Assembly: GCA_030141605.1 (NCBI GenBank)
Contig: JAQGDQ010000636.1
Location: 58,002-122,001, forward strand
Source of the DNA: Tubiluchus corallicola
Lineage: Eukaryota > Priapulida > Priapulimorpha > Priapulimorphida > Tubiluchidae
Length of the DNA: 64,000 bases
Direction: 5' to 3'
Part shown: piece by piece, positions 46,289-58,984 of the stretch
Numbering within the stretch: position 1 is the stretch's first letter
How the letters are laid out: the number at the start of each line of letters is the position of its first letter
Notes under the pieces: model-generated
What the model was told of the DNA's origin: nothing
Databases searched by the model: none
Seen by the model: the letters and a program-made list of their open reading frames with translations, nothing else
Position numbers and translations under genes: made by a program

Positions 46289-48835
46289 TCAGAATTTGAA
46301 TTGAGAACATTTCTGATGTATCCCCACATAACTTTTCAAACTACAGGGAAGACTCCTGTAATCAACATTATTGGCAGCTATGATTCTTGCACAACAACAT
46401 TTCAAATCGAGTTTGCAAGCAAGAAAAGAATTCTCCATTTCATTTATAATTTCTTCCCCGATTTTAGTTAGGTCGCTAAGTGAACCAAGACGCTGCATGA
46501 GTTCTTCCAGCATCTCATAGTTAGTCATTCCATCATGTCCTTCAGCATCAAGGTGCAAACCATGCTCCAGGAACAACTTGTACGTTTGCATCAGCGCTGA
46601 ACTACACATGTGTGGTGCGTAAACACAGTTTAGGACTTTTTCAAAAAGAATGCCAAAAGCACTTTTTCCATCACTGGTAACTAAATTGATATCCAGCCCC
46701 CTTTGGTTTTTAAATAAAACTTCCAGCATGACATACAGGTCTTGCCAGTGCGGTATTCTGCTAAAGTACTTCTTCTTGCTAGTTAATGCATTCAAAACTA
46801 TACTGTATACAGTGTGCAGAGTTAATACATTCATAACTGGACTGTGTACAGTGCGCAGAGTTAAAACGTCAACAAAACGCGCCCCTTTATTGAGTAAGAA
46901 GTTTAAAAGATTGGCTTGTTGAAGCAGAGCTGCAAATATGCCTGTTTTCTCTTCTTTACTGCTCACTCCATTTTCGTTTAGTGAATGCTGAGATGACTGA
47001 CTTAGGATTCTTCCACTGTTTTCTCTTATTTGACTTGGCAATTTTGCTTGTGTTTTACTTTCAGAACTGAAAAAACACTTTGCGTTACTGCTCTGGTCTT
47101 CATCCTGGTTAGCCAGAAAATTTTTTACTTTAAAGTAAAAACTGACTGCAAAATCCTGCAGCGATTTCCCATTCACATCACAAAGATTTGCTCCTGCCAC
47201 TTTGTCAAAGTACATCAACATTATTATCTTAAGTGAAAGGCAAAATGTTGAATGCAAAGACTTATGTTCAGCTTGGTGAAACCCCGCAGTGATAAAGAAA
47301 CCATTTTCAGTTTTTAATTTACTTGCTTTTGTTTCATAATTTTGAGCATCTTCTGAATACAACAAATATTCGTCTTCTTTGCTTTCATCAAATACATGGA
47401 CACCTTTATCGGTGAGTAACTTTGCTATTATTTCCTGAGTGTTTTGAAGAATCAAATATGGTGAAGAATGCCTTTCATCATCTGCGTGTGTAATAATTAA
47501 TTGTGCCAACATTTCCGAATAGAAATCAAATGCTAACTCTGTTGGTGATAGAACTTCTGTGCTTTCCTGAATCCTACAGGTGTCTGTCTTAAATACTACA
47601 GATGTTGTTGTTTCAAGTGAATAACAAAGTTGGTGAAGAAGAGAGTGACTCTCATCAGCTACATCTTCAAATTTGTTATGTAATAATAGTTCTAGTATTG
47701 TCTTCAAAATTGCATAAACCGCAAAAAGCACATTTTTGTTTCTCTGGCCATTTAACAACAGTGTCATTAGAAGAAGAAAATTGAGAAATGCATGTTCCAC
47801 TGATGTTCCACACCCAACTATATCGTTAACATACGCACCATTGTTTATGAACAATTGTGTTATTGCTTGTAACATCAGAATATCGCTGTTTTCATTCATG
47901 AGAGGTTTAGATCGTTCAATGAAATCTTTTAGTAAATAGTGTAATTGTTCTTGGGCCTTACATAACGAATCAAAATTTACATTGGCACCACTATCAATTA
48001 ACAAGCTCACAATTTCTTCTTTGGACCAGAATATTGCAGAAGCTAATAGAGAATTCCCGTGTTTATCAACATTGTTTACATCGGCACGATTATCAATTAA
48101 CAACTTAACAATCTCTTCATTGGATCGCCTGACTGCCTCACCTAGTGGAGAACCCCCAGATTTATTAACCTGATTTACATTAGCGCCCTTGTCAATTAAC
48201 AACTTCACAATCTCTTCTTTAGACCAAAAGGCTGCATAAGACAGCGGAGAATCTCCAGGTTTATCAACCTCATTTACATTCGCACCACAATCAATTAATA
48301 ACTTCACAATCATTTCAGACTTAAGTGAAGTGGCTAAACAAAGAGGAGTTCTTCCATAACCATCAACCTGATTAATATCAGCACCTTCTTTGATTAACAA
48401 TTTCAAAACACTTTGGTAAGATCGACGTGCAGCAAGATGTAATGGAGATTCATTGTTAGCTCTTTGGGAAACCATATTAGCATTTACATCAGATCCATTA
48501 TTAAACAATAATTCCACCATAGCATGAACTGTTTTTTCATCTGTGTTTTCTGAACAGTCAAAGACAGCATGTATTGGTGATATTTTGACACGTTGAGATG
48601 CAGTAATTTCGGTGCAAGCATTCACACATGAACCGTAAGACAGAAGAAGTGAAGCCAAGTTCAGATTCACATTTTCACAAGCGTAATGTAGAGGTGTGTA
48701 TCCACGCTCATCAAGTGCATTAACGTCAGCACCTTTTTGAATAAGATCTTCAGCTAGTTTAGTATCTCCATTTTTCTTACAAACACTGTGTAGCAACGTA
48801 CGATCGCCTAGTTCACGTTGTCGATTAAATGCCAT
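46289..48835 (-). CDS. Ankyrin-repeat protein with a SOCS-box-like C-terminus (848 aa)
   Basis: A long intact single-exon gene. Residues about 12-290 form eight clear ankyrin repeats of about 33 residues (GYTPLHYACENVNLNLASLL, GRTPLCLATSLKSEMIVKLL and others). Repeats 5-8 share the phrase EEIVKLLID, pointing to recent duplication. The middle (about 300-640) lacks a recognised domain but has scattered degenerate ankyrin units (ITQLFINNGAYVND, LLNFLLNKGARFVD, TYKLFLEHGLHLDA). The last 45 residues contain LDLKCCCARII and SLPCSLKSYV. These resemble the BC box (LxxxC) and Cul5 box (LP) of SOCS boxes, as in ASB proteins, which recruit Elongin BC/Cullin-5 ubiquitin ligases. That reading is an inference from short motifs. 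It lies in the protease cluster on the same strand, with no evident functional link. Confidence 0.9.
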   Translation of the reverse strand: MAFNRQRELGDRTLLHSVCKKNGDTKLAEDLIQKGADVNALDERGYTPLHYACENVNLNLASLLLSYGSCVNACTEITASQRVKISPIHAVFDCSENTDEKTVHAMVELLFNNGSDVNANMVSQRANNESPLHLAARRSYQSVLKLLIKEGADINQVDGYGRTPLCLATSLKSEMIVKLLIDCGANVNEVDKPGDSPLSYAAFWSKEEIVKLLIDKGANVNQVNKSGGSPLGEAVRRSNEEIVKLLIDNRADVNNVDKHGNSLLASAIFWSKEEIVSLLIDSGANVNFDSLCKAQEQLHYLLKDFIERSKPLMNENSDILMLQAITQLFINNGAYVNDIVGCGTSVEHAFLNFLLLMTLLLNGQRNKNVLFAVYAILKTILELLLHNKFEDVADESHSLLHQLCYSLETTTSVVFKTDTCRIQESTEVLSPTELAFDFYSEMLAQLIITHADDERHSSPYLILQNTQEIIAKLLTDKGVHVFDESKEDEYLLYSEDAQNYETKASKLKTENGFFITAGFHQAEHKSLHSTFCLSLKIIMLMYFDKVAGANLCDVNGKSLQDFAVSFYFKVKNFLANQDEDQSSNAKCFFSSESKTQAKLPSQIRENSGRILSQSSQHSLNENGVSSKEEKTGIFAALLQQANLLNFLLNKGARFVDVLTLRTVHSPVMNVLTLHTVYSIVLNALTSKKKYFSRIPHWQDLYVMLEVLFKNQRGLDINLVTSDGKSAFGILFEKVLNCVYAPHMCSSALMQTYKLFLEHGLHLDAEGHDGMTNYEMLEELMQRLGSLSDLTKIGEEIINEMENSFLACKLDLKCCCARIIAANNVDYRSLPCSLKSYVGIHQKCSQFKF

Positions 48836-50980
48836 TCTCTTGATTCAACAAAAACTAATTATTGTATGAAATACTAGATTTTCATAATCCTTTTTAGATT
48901 GCTGTCTAATTTTGTACGTGTGGCATCTTTTGTTTTGGCACAGCAGCGACTTTCTGCAAAATTCAAACAGAAAAAATAAAATTGTTACCTGAAATATTAC
49001 TATTGTTTAGTTAGAAAGGAAATTTCTACTTACAACAAAAAATCTTTCATTCACGTTCAAGCTAAAAATGTCTATAAGATCTACTTTCTTTAGAAGGCCA
49101 CATTCTAGACACTATTTATGTAATCCTTTCATGCTCAGTGGTCAATTTCTGATTATTTTGCTTTCACTTTTGCATTTAGCTGTTTAGCATTGCCTTTTTA
49201 ATACATAGATAAAGCAATAACTCTCAGACTAAAGCCAAAATACACATGTTACTGGAATTAACTCACCCTCCACTTATTCTCTGAAGCTGCAACACAGGAA
49301 CTTATACTGCTGGATTAGAAAATTAGACAACATATTAATAAATTGATTTTGCTGCCAGAGAAAAGTACATCAAGTTTCTCAAAAAGATGTACAGACCTTA
49401 AGCGGTAGCCTAAATACCTCCTATTTACTTTACATACTTTTAGACTTTTAAATTAACTTATTACACAAAGCAATGAAAACAAAATTGCCCAAAAATATTA
49501 ATTCGATGCTTAATGCCAGAATTAAATGTGCTAAATAAGTAAAGGAACGTCGGCGTTATTAAGAATCAACTGCTAACGTTTTTTCCAGTAACATTGAATA
49601 ATGTTTCACTCCAAGTTTGCGTATGGACTGCATAAGATACATAAAGGCTAAAATTGTGTTCTTGCTTCCATGTGTGAGGCTCTACTAATAATTAGCTGAA
49701 ATAATTGTACAAGAAACTTTCAATTTTAATACTTACATTTTTGTTGTTTTCCTGGCACTCGTTCAAAATTTCTTCCTGATATTATAACAGAAAATTTTAC
49801 GCTTATTCCACTTTAGACGACGTTAGAGAACATTTTGCACCACCATTAAGTATCAAAGGTTGTTATTGACGTAAATGCAACGAGTTGTATCCGTCTGCTC
49901 TAGTTGAGTGGGAAGTTACGTGGTTGTGTAAATAAAGGCAGTAGAGAAAGTTTTATATAAGAGTAAAGTTCGGCTAACACGCCACTTAATGTTTGACATT
50001 TGCATTCCACCATTTGCTGTATATATATGATAATTATTGGATTTAAAATAAGATTTGTGACTTGTAAGCCAAAGTCGGCATTGTTAAACTACATTACGAT
50101 ACTTCAAAGTAGAAAGCAGCATAAATTTGGCCAAATGTCTATTTTTTATTTTTTCTGAAAACAAATGACCTGCCACATTTCATTACATTACATTGACACG
50201 TGTTTCTGCCTTGTCCATGTTTTGCTGTGCTTGGCTTAATTACCAGAATTTAAGCAGTTATATTCAGTATGAAGAAATGATTTAAAAAACTGTTCTAGTC
50301 TACATATGCATTTGCATGAGATTACACTGTATCACATTGTAATGATTCGTACTGAAGCTCTACACAGTGCAACTTAATTCATAGTAATGCAAAATTTACA
50401 TTGAACATCAGACGCCATTGCCATTGGTGGAATTTACTATTTACTGTGTAATTGTTGTATATATGTAAATGTTTTATGCTATGAATCTTTGAAATAAAAA
50501 TTTAATTAAAACAAATTAAATCAAATCAAAATGACTGTGCCGCGACTGTTTTGAGCCTATTGAAATCTCGAGCGCCATGAAAGCCTGGCTCAAACTCTTG
50601 GCTATTTTTATCCATTATCGGATACCAGTTAAAATAATTTGTTACCATCTGGTAGTGGTGTCACATTGTACACGTGGGTCCAAAAATGTCAGCATTTTAT
50701 CCTTCGTAAACTGGTCATGATCGTATTAAATACCTTTATTGCTTTAATAACACATTTTACAAACTGTGACATTGAAATTGCAACTGTACAATCAAGCATT
50801 TTCTATCTAAAATTTCGTTAAATAAACCGACAACATTTTGAAATTAATCTTATTGGAAAAAATTATTAAAAATTCGTTTTTATAATACCTTTAGCAGAAA
50901 GAAGGTCGCAGAAATTTTAGAGGGTGAAACCTTTACTTAAAAATTGTAACGTTTAAAGTACAGGTAGTAATATAGAAACT
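48836..50980. other. Upstream region of the ankyrin gene: no coding feature seen
   Basis: AT-rich. It may hold 5' UTR exons of the ankyrin gene, but I cannot define them. No repeat above background. Confidence 0.45.
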
Positions 50981-51144
50981 TTTTTATAATTTCGATAATG
51001 ACACTATGTGGAGTGTAGTAATTAAAATTATTCCTGTAGAATCATGCATTGAGGTTGTGCCTGCAATGACAGCATCATGTTCAATGTCATAGGCAGCCCG
51101 AGAAAGATCTTTCATGTTTTTAATCCAGTTCAAGTAATGTAGGA

Positions 51145-51236
51145 CTCAGGGCCGGAACTAGATGTGGCAAGTGTGTGGGGGGGGGGGGCGCAAAAATTTT
51201 CTGGGGGAGGGGCGAGGTATCCGAAGTGGTTAAATA
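51145..51236 (+). mobile_element. Inserted G-rich element fragment
   Basis: It begins CAGGGCCGGAACTAGATG, runs through a poly-G tract and AAAATTTTCTGGGGGAGG, and splits the last exon of the protease relic. The CAGGG-CGGA start is common at ends of old DNA transposons, but the matching end is missing. Confidence 0.5.
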
Positions 51237-51412
51237 ATGGTTAAGCCAATTATGTCCAATATCATTGGTCCTCCAGAATCCTCCTAAAAACAAATTGAAA
51301 CGCCTCATTAAGCACTTAATGCATTTACGAATTATCTCATCTAATGTTTAAAATGTTCAAACATTTCGTATTCAAACGTTTTATGTCTCAAGACATGTTG
51401 CATACTAGTAAT

Positions 51413-51504
51413 TGATGTTGTTGTTGTTGCTGCTGCCGTTGTTCTTGTTGTCGTTGTCGTTGTTGTTGTTGCTGTTATTGTTTTTTTGTTGTTGTTGCTG
51501 CTGC
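51413..51504. repeat. (GTT)n imperfect microsatellite
   Basis: GTTGTTGTTGCTGCTGCC-type runs immediately before R5 copy 2. Confidence 0.9.
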
Positions 51505-51950
51505 TGTTAACAACAATAATCAGCAAGCAGCTTTAATCGCTATAATAAACGGACTTTAACGTAACCACCATACCAATTATTCTACTGCAAGAATTACGTT
51601 AAGAACGACCCCTACCTGCTAGCTTCATTGTGAACACTCAACCCTGCAATTTCCCGGGTCGCCATGACCCCTACCTACTAGTTTCATTGTGAAGACTGTA
51701 CCCTGCAATTTACCGGGTCGCCATGACCCCTACCTGCTAGTTTCATTGTGAACACTCTACCCTGCAATTTACTGGGTCGCCATGACCCCTACCTGCTAGT
51801 TTCATTGTGAAGACTGTACCCTGCAATTTACCGGGTCACCATGACCCCTACCTGCTAGTTTCATTGTGAACACTCTACCCTGCAATTTGCCGGGTCACCA
51901 TGACTCCTACCTGCTAGTTTCGTTGTGAACACTCTACCTTGCAATTTGCT
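51505..51950. repeat. Dispersed element R5 with 59-bp tandem repeats, copy 2
   Basis: Same head and unique part as copy 1, then about 5.8 units of 59 bp. Units alternate GAACACTCTACC and GAAGACTGTACC variants, a sign of two-unit amplification. Confidence 0.9.
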
Positions 51951-53534
51951 TGATATTTTTGAAATATTTCATTTCCAAGCTTTTTTACAATCTGAAAGAT
52001 AGGTCAGCATTATAAATTGTATCTTTCGGTGTTCCACAGGACTGGTCACCTATAGGTAATGAAATGTTTTCATTGTTCCTGTGCGTTTGCTTCAGCCAAG
52101 CTTTTATTATTTTAAATAAGAAAGTTTTTACATCACTGAGTTTACTAACCTTTTTCGTTTAAACCTGGAGCAACCATGGAAGACTGAACTGCTGCACACT
52201 GACATGTGTCAAAGTAGAACCAAGTGGCAAACAATAACAAACATCTAGCGTCAACACGCACTTTTGCATGCATTAATAGCAACATTGCTGAAAACGATAT
52301 GACAAAATAAACAATGGAGTGGCATAATAAATGAGGCATAATAATCTAAACAATATTGAGGCTCCTTCCCTCTCTGACAAATAAAACAATTGCGATAACC
52401 AGGCCAGATTATATAAAAAAGTTTTATCAACCCTGGTTAATATGCTTCTCCCAAATCACGACCTGATACTAGATCACTTTTACCTCTGCTCTTTGGTGGC
52501 AATAAGGTGTACATTTGCTTTAAATTTTTTAACATATAATGTGACATACAAAAGTTATCGTACTTACAGTTTGTGAACAGTAAAAGAATGCTAGCAAAAA
52601 TTGCACTATTTGATTCACTTTTGCTCCAACTGCCCATAGAACATTAATTTTTTAACTAAACAACTTAGCGTATGACGTCATAGCATTCAAAATGCATAAT
52701 ATTTAATTCCATTTTGTTACGGAACAGCTACTTGCAGCAATTTTGTTAAAATAAAATAGGCTTACCAAGCGTCTTGAAATATTTTAATTTTGATTAGTTT
52801 GTCCTATATTGTCCATTTTCTAAGTCGTTTTGGGCCAAAGAAAAGAGTATGTTGTTGAGCAGGTGGGGTTCTCTTTTTGGAATGATTCTGGCTACCAATA
52901 TGTACAAGCAGAGAACTCAGATTAGGGAATTGGCCTTAAGACTCCAGAGAGAACAGGTATAAATGTGGATGTAACAGGAAGCTGACCTTGAGCAAAACTT
53001 AATCTAACTATTGATACTCTATAGAAAATTATTGTGAACTTACAATGTCTATCTATGTATATAGTCTTGCTCTATTTATGTTATGTATATATGCCTTTCA
53101 AAAGTTAAATGTTCATTCTTTTCGAAAAACAGTTTGTATAAAGTTTAATTTTGTTCTACACTGCTGCACAAATAATGTTAGAAAAATTAGAAATTACTGC
53201 AGTAACAGACTTTTGCATTTCTTTCGTCTTATAAGATTTCTCTTTGCGTTTTACAATAAGTTCCTGTTTTTCTTCCATATTCAAAGTTTTTCGTAGAGCG
53301 TTTCTGGACCTGTTTTTCTCAATGGTGTCTGTAACTTCTACGACGAAATGTAAACACCTAGGAAAGGTATTTAGGCACTAAACAAGACATTCAATGAAGG
53401 AAGCTTCTGGCATCAGTGTATTTCTTGAAATTTAAAATAGTTTTCAAAACCAAAAATAACTAGACAAACTGTAAACTTGGAGTCATTACCACTTTCTCAC
53501 AGGAAACAAATAATGAGAAAAGCCTTGCAGTTTA

Positions 53535-53783
53535 TTATTTTGATCCATTCTTAAATGAAATCTGATTTCCACAATTCATAATTATAAGGACGAAATCCAT
53601 AACATGCCATGTTAATCGTAACGGTATTACAACTATTAATAACGTTGATACACAAATAAGTAGAGGAGCATCTAACATTAGTTCAACAGGATCTGGTGCA
53701 ATGTTTGCTAGACTTGTGTAAATATTATACATATGTTGTGGCAAACTCTCCTCGGGCTTGCATGCATGGTGATGGGTTGTCAT
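53535..53783 (-). CDS. Possible membrane-tail exon, unknown (82 aa frame)
   Basis: The frame ends with a strongly hydrophobic stretch (LLICVSTLLIVVIPL) after SLANIAPDPVELMLDAP. By position and shape it recalls the hydrophobic C-terminal tails of the protease paralogues around it. It has no protease motif of its own and no clear splice site, so this is a weak call that may be chance. Confidence 0.2.
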   Translation of the reverse strand: MTTHHHACKPEESLPQHMYNIYTSLANIAPDPVELMLDAPLLICVSTLLIVVIPLRLTWHVMDFVLIIMNCGNQISFKNGSK

Positions 53784-53815
53784 GTGACAGTGCTAAGTCA
53801 CGGATAGGTGACGGG

Positions 53816-53856
53816 TAGCTAGGCAACAGGTTGCTAGGCGAGTGGTTGCTAGGCAT
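53816..53856. promoter_or_regulatory. Clustered X-box-like motifs
   Basis: AGCTAGGCAAC, GTTGCTAGGC and GTTGCTAGGC occur within 41 bp. They resemble halves of RFX X-box sites (GTTGCC..GGCAAC). Function is untested, and it could be a small tandem repeat only. Confidence 0.25.
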
Positions 53857-55980
53857 TAATAAATTCTGAACCAACTATGATGCTTGCTTCACCAAAATTT
53901 TGCTATTATATGTAATGAAATGCATAAAAATAATTAAACCACTAATGCTAATTAAACTGTTCTATGAAAATTAGATTTAACGTGCACTTTTATTATGATA
54001 AAAAATATTGAATTAATTTGACATTTTTATGGTTAAAGTTAACAATTCACACACACAAGAAATTAATTCGTATAGTGGATGAGGGTTGAGCTAGGACTAA
54101 GATTAGGGTATTTAAGTTGCGAAGGACAATGTAAACCCTTTCGTTTTAGTAAATAAATTCGTATAGGATAGCTAATTATCCATCTTTCTATAAAATTCAA
54201 AACTGCAAGCCTTAAAAGTAAATAAGCATTTTTTAGTTTCAAAGACGTTTATAGAGACCAGTTCTGCTGAGGAAACCGAAAGCAGTTATGGTTCTTGTAT
54301 GCTTTATATACACTCACGATGTATATATATATGATAAAACCATTTCAATATCTTTTCTGCCTTTACATATTTACCTTTTTTCTGCATCTCTTTCATCTTT
54401 TATTTAATTTATTTATCTAATCGCATTAATTAAATCTGTCTTAACACTTGATTAGGAAATAGTGATGTTAACACAGTACAACAATTCTAGCTAAATAAAA
54501 AAGTCAAACATCTAGTTGTCATCCATACATAAATTATATCATTGCTTTATTTTCCAGTTAACTTAAATAATTCGCCCTCAGCTTTCGAATTTCTATAATA
54601 TCCAGTGATCTCTGTTCAAAATTTTGGAAAAGGTAACCAGTAGATGAAACATGTCAAAGTAACAAACTGAATTACACTGAAAACTCTGTGTATATGGTAG
54701 CAAAAATTATAAGAAATTATACATAATTTATGCAGACAAACTACTGTGACATTAGCTATAAAAGGTCAACAATTTTATGCATGAATCGATTTTTAAAGAT
54801 AAATTACAGCAAATGCATTTACCAAATTATGAAAATAATTTTTCTGTTTCCACGTTCTCTTTTAGACATTTTTATGCGCAGTTCGATATGCATCTTTTAA
54901 TGCTTTCAGATATCAGTTTCTTATTACAGCATCCGTCTATGGGCCTATTTCATTTATTCTATGCAAACACTTTTTTCAGTTATATCTAGGACTCTGTTCT
55001 GTGGAGATTTCATCATCCTATTCTAATGCACAAAAATGCATACATTTTCAAGAACAAGAATATTGATGTTTTACAATTTTCTTTGAAAAATTACTGAAAA
55101 ACTAAACAAATATTGTTAAGGAACAAATAAAGGTGATAGCTGCACAAAATGCAAAATGGTATGATCCAATTTTTCAAAGAAGTGCAGTAACGTTGGCAGG
55201 ATGACGCCTGACTTAACTAACGAATTAACAAGCACATATACTGGATATAAGATAACTTCAATTTGATCATGCAGAGCCCATAGCAACTAGCATTTTTTCA
55301 ATACTACACCTGCCAACTACATTGAATTAACAGACATGACTTTTTTCAATATTAATCTGAATATCAAAGATACGTGTTACACATGTCAAGAGGAATCGCT
55401 GTTGTTGTTGGTATTAAACAAACATCTTCTTCATACATTAAATATTTCATTATCTTATTTGAGATATTACACCCTAATTTTTACCTACATTACACACGGT
55501 ACAGAAGATACGATAATACATAAACTTTAAAATTAAAAAGAAAAAAAAACATTTTACGGCGTTGTTACGCTCAATTTGAAACTTGAAAAACTGCAAGTAG
55601 CTCTGACCAAAATGCTTTACGCCACTTAGTAATATGCAAATAAAGCTGGAATAGCAATGTTAAGAGCAGACTTTTTTAAGTGCTAGATATATCTGAAAGA
55701 AGTTAACATTATCAAAGGCTTTAGCAGCATCAATAAAATACGAACTGAACTTTCTCCAACAGTATAATAATTAATTATCTATTTTAGTAAACAAATACAA
55801 AAGGTATTGTAGAATTATAGAAGTGAAGAATAATGATGCCATCAAAAATTACAATTAAAGCCATATCAGTAGTAAAGAGTGATATTTTACGCTTTTGTTA
55901 GTTTAAGGTAAGTTCATTTGAGCGTACGCATCTGGATATTCCCCGGATTTGCAGTCATGTTTACACACACAAGAGCAGCG

Positions 55981-57250
<1,270 letters not shown>

Positions 57251-58960
57251 GTGGGTGGAATAGTAATGATTGATAGCACAGTGGGTGGAATAGTAATGAT
57301 TGATAGCACCATGGGTGGAATAGTAATGATTGATAGCAACGTGGGTGGAATAGTAATGATTGATAGCATAGTGGGTGGAATAGTAATGATTGATAGCAAC
57401 GTGGGTGGAATAGTAATGATTGATAGCATAGTGGGTGGAATAGTAATGATTGATAGCATAGTGGGTGGAATAGTAATGATTGATAGCATAGTGGGTGGAA
57501 TAGTAATGATTGATAGCGTCGTGGGTGGAATAGTAATGATGGATAGCAACGTGGGTGGAATAGTAATGATTGATAGCATAGTGGGTGGAATAGTAATGAT
57601 TGATAGCATAGTGGGTGGAATAGTAATGATTGATAGCATAGTGGGTGGAATAGTAATGATTGATAGCGTCGTGGGTGGAATAGTAATGATGGATAGCAAC
57701 GTGGGTGGAATAGTAATGATTGATAGCATCGTGGGTGGAATAGTAATGATTGATAGCAACGTGGGTGGAATAGTAATGATTGATAGCATCGTGGGTGGAA
57801 TAGTAATGATTGATAGCATCGTGGGTGGAATAGTAATGATTGATAGCATAGTGGGTGGAATAGTAATGATTGACAGCATAGTGGGTGGAATAGTAATGAT
57901 TGATAGCATCGTGGGTGGAATAGTAATGATTGATAGCATAGTGGGTGGAATAGTAATGATTGATAGCATAGTGGGTGGAATAGTAATGATTGATAGCATC
58001 GTGGGTGGAATAGTAATGATTGATAGCATAGTGGGTGGAATAGTAATGATGGATAGCATCGTGGGTGGAATAGTAATGATTGATAGCAACGTGGGTGGAA
58101 TAGTAATGATTGATAGCATCGTGGGTGGAATAGTAATGATTGATAGCATAGTGGGTGGAATAGTAATGATTGATAGCAACGTGGGTGGAATATTAATGAT
58201 TGATAGCATTGTGGGTGGAATAGTAATGAATGATAGCATCGTGGGTGGAATAGTAATGATTGATAGCATAGTGGGTGGAATAGTAATGATTGACAGCATA
58301 GTGGGTGGAATAGTAATGATTGATAGCGTCGTGGGTGGAATAGTAATGATTGATAGCATCGTGGGTGGAATAGTAATGATTGATAGCATCGTGGGTGGAA
58401 TAGTAATGATTGATAGCATCGTGGGTGGAATAGTAATGATTGATAGCATCGTGGGTGGAATAGTAATGATTGATAGCACAGTGGGTGGAATAGTAATGAT
58501 TGATAGCATCGTGGGTGGAATAGTAATGATTGATAGCAACGTGGGTGGAATAGTAATGATTGATAGCACAGTGGGTGGAATAGTAATGATTGATAGCGTC
58601 GTGGGTGGAATAGTAATGAATGATAGCATCGTGGGTGGAATAGTAATGAATGATAGCATCGTGGGTGGAATAGTAATGATTGATAGCATCGTGGGTGGAA
58701 TAGTAATGATTGATAGCAACGTGGGTGGAATAGTAATGAATGATAGCATCGTGGGTGGAATAGTAATGATTGATAGCATCGTGGGTGGAATAGTAATGAA
58801 TGATAGCATCGTGGGTGGAATAGTAATGAATGATAGCATCGTGGGTGGAATAGTAATGATTAATAGCATCGTGGGTGGAATAGTAATGATTGATAGCAAG
58901 GTGGGTGGAATAGTAATGAATGATAGCGTCGTGGGTGGAATAGTAATGATTGATAGCGAC
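57251..58960. repeat. 30-bp minisatellite, 57 units without indels
   Basis: The unit begins GTGGGTGGAATAGTAATGAT and ends TGATAGC plus a variable triplet. Fifty-seven consecutive units keep an exact 30-bp period. Variation is concentrated at the last three bases (ATA, ATC, AAC, GTC, ACA, rarely ATT, AAG, GAC, ACC), with a few changes at GATT/GATG/GAAT. Both strands remain open (559 and 579 codons), a consequence of period 30 and a stop-free unit. Confidence 0.97.
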
Positions 58961-58984
58961 GTGGATCTCCTTAAAGGATTTTAT

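Larger units (their letters stand above)
50984..52285 (-). pseudogene. Decayed serine-protease paralogue (exon 1 and broken last exon)
   Basis: Exon 1 (52285-52150, 136 nt) is the same length and phase as exon 1 of the 34830-40933 gene and reads MLLLMHAKVRV, a hydrophobic LLLFATWFYF, and PGLNEK before GTTAGT. Exons for the His57 and Asp102 regions are absent. Their expected place is filled by (GTT)n and R5 copy 2. The last exon opens at 51283 with EDSGGPMILD, so Ser195 is kept but Gly193 is Glu. It breaks at about 51235, where a G-rich insertion follows. It resumes at about 51145 with YLNWIKNM and a hydrophobic tail (TGIILITTLHIVSL, stop 50984-50986). No intact protein can be made. Confidence 0.75.
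52300..55975. other. Intergenic, no supported gene
   Basis: AT-rich. Contains the weak candidate exon at 53535-53783 and a GTTGCTAGGC repeat at 53816-53856. Other short frames lack domain signals. Confidence 0.45.
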
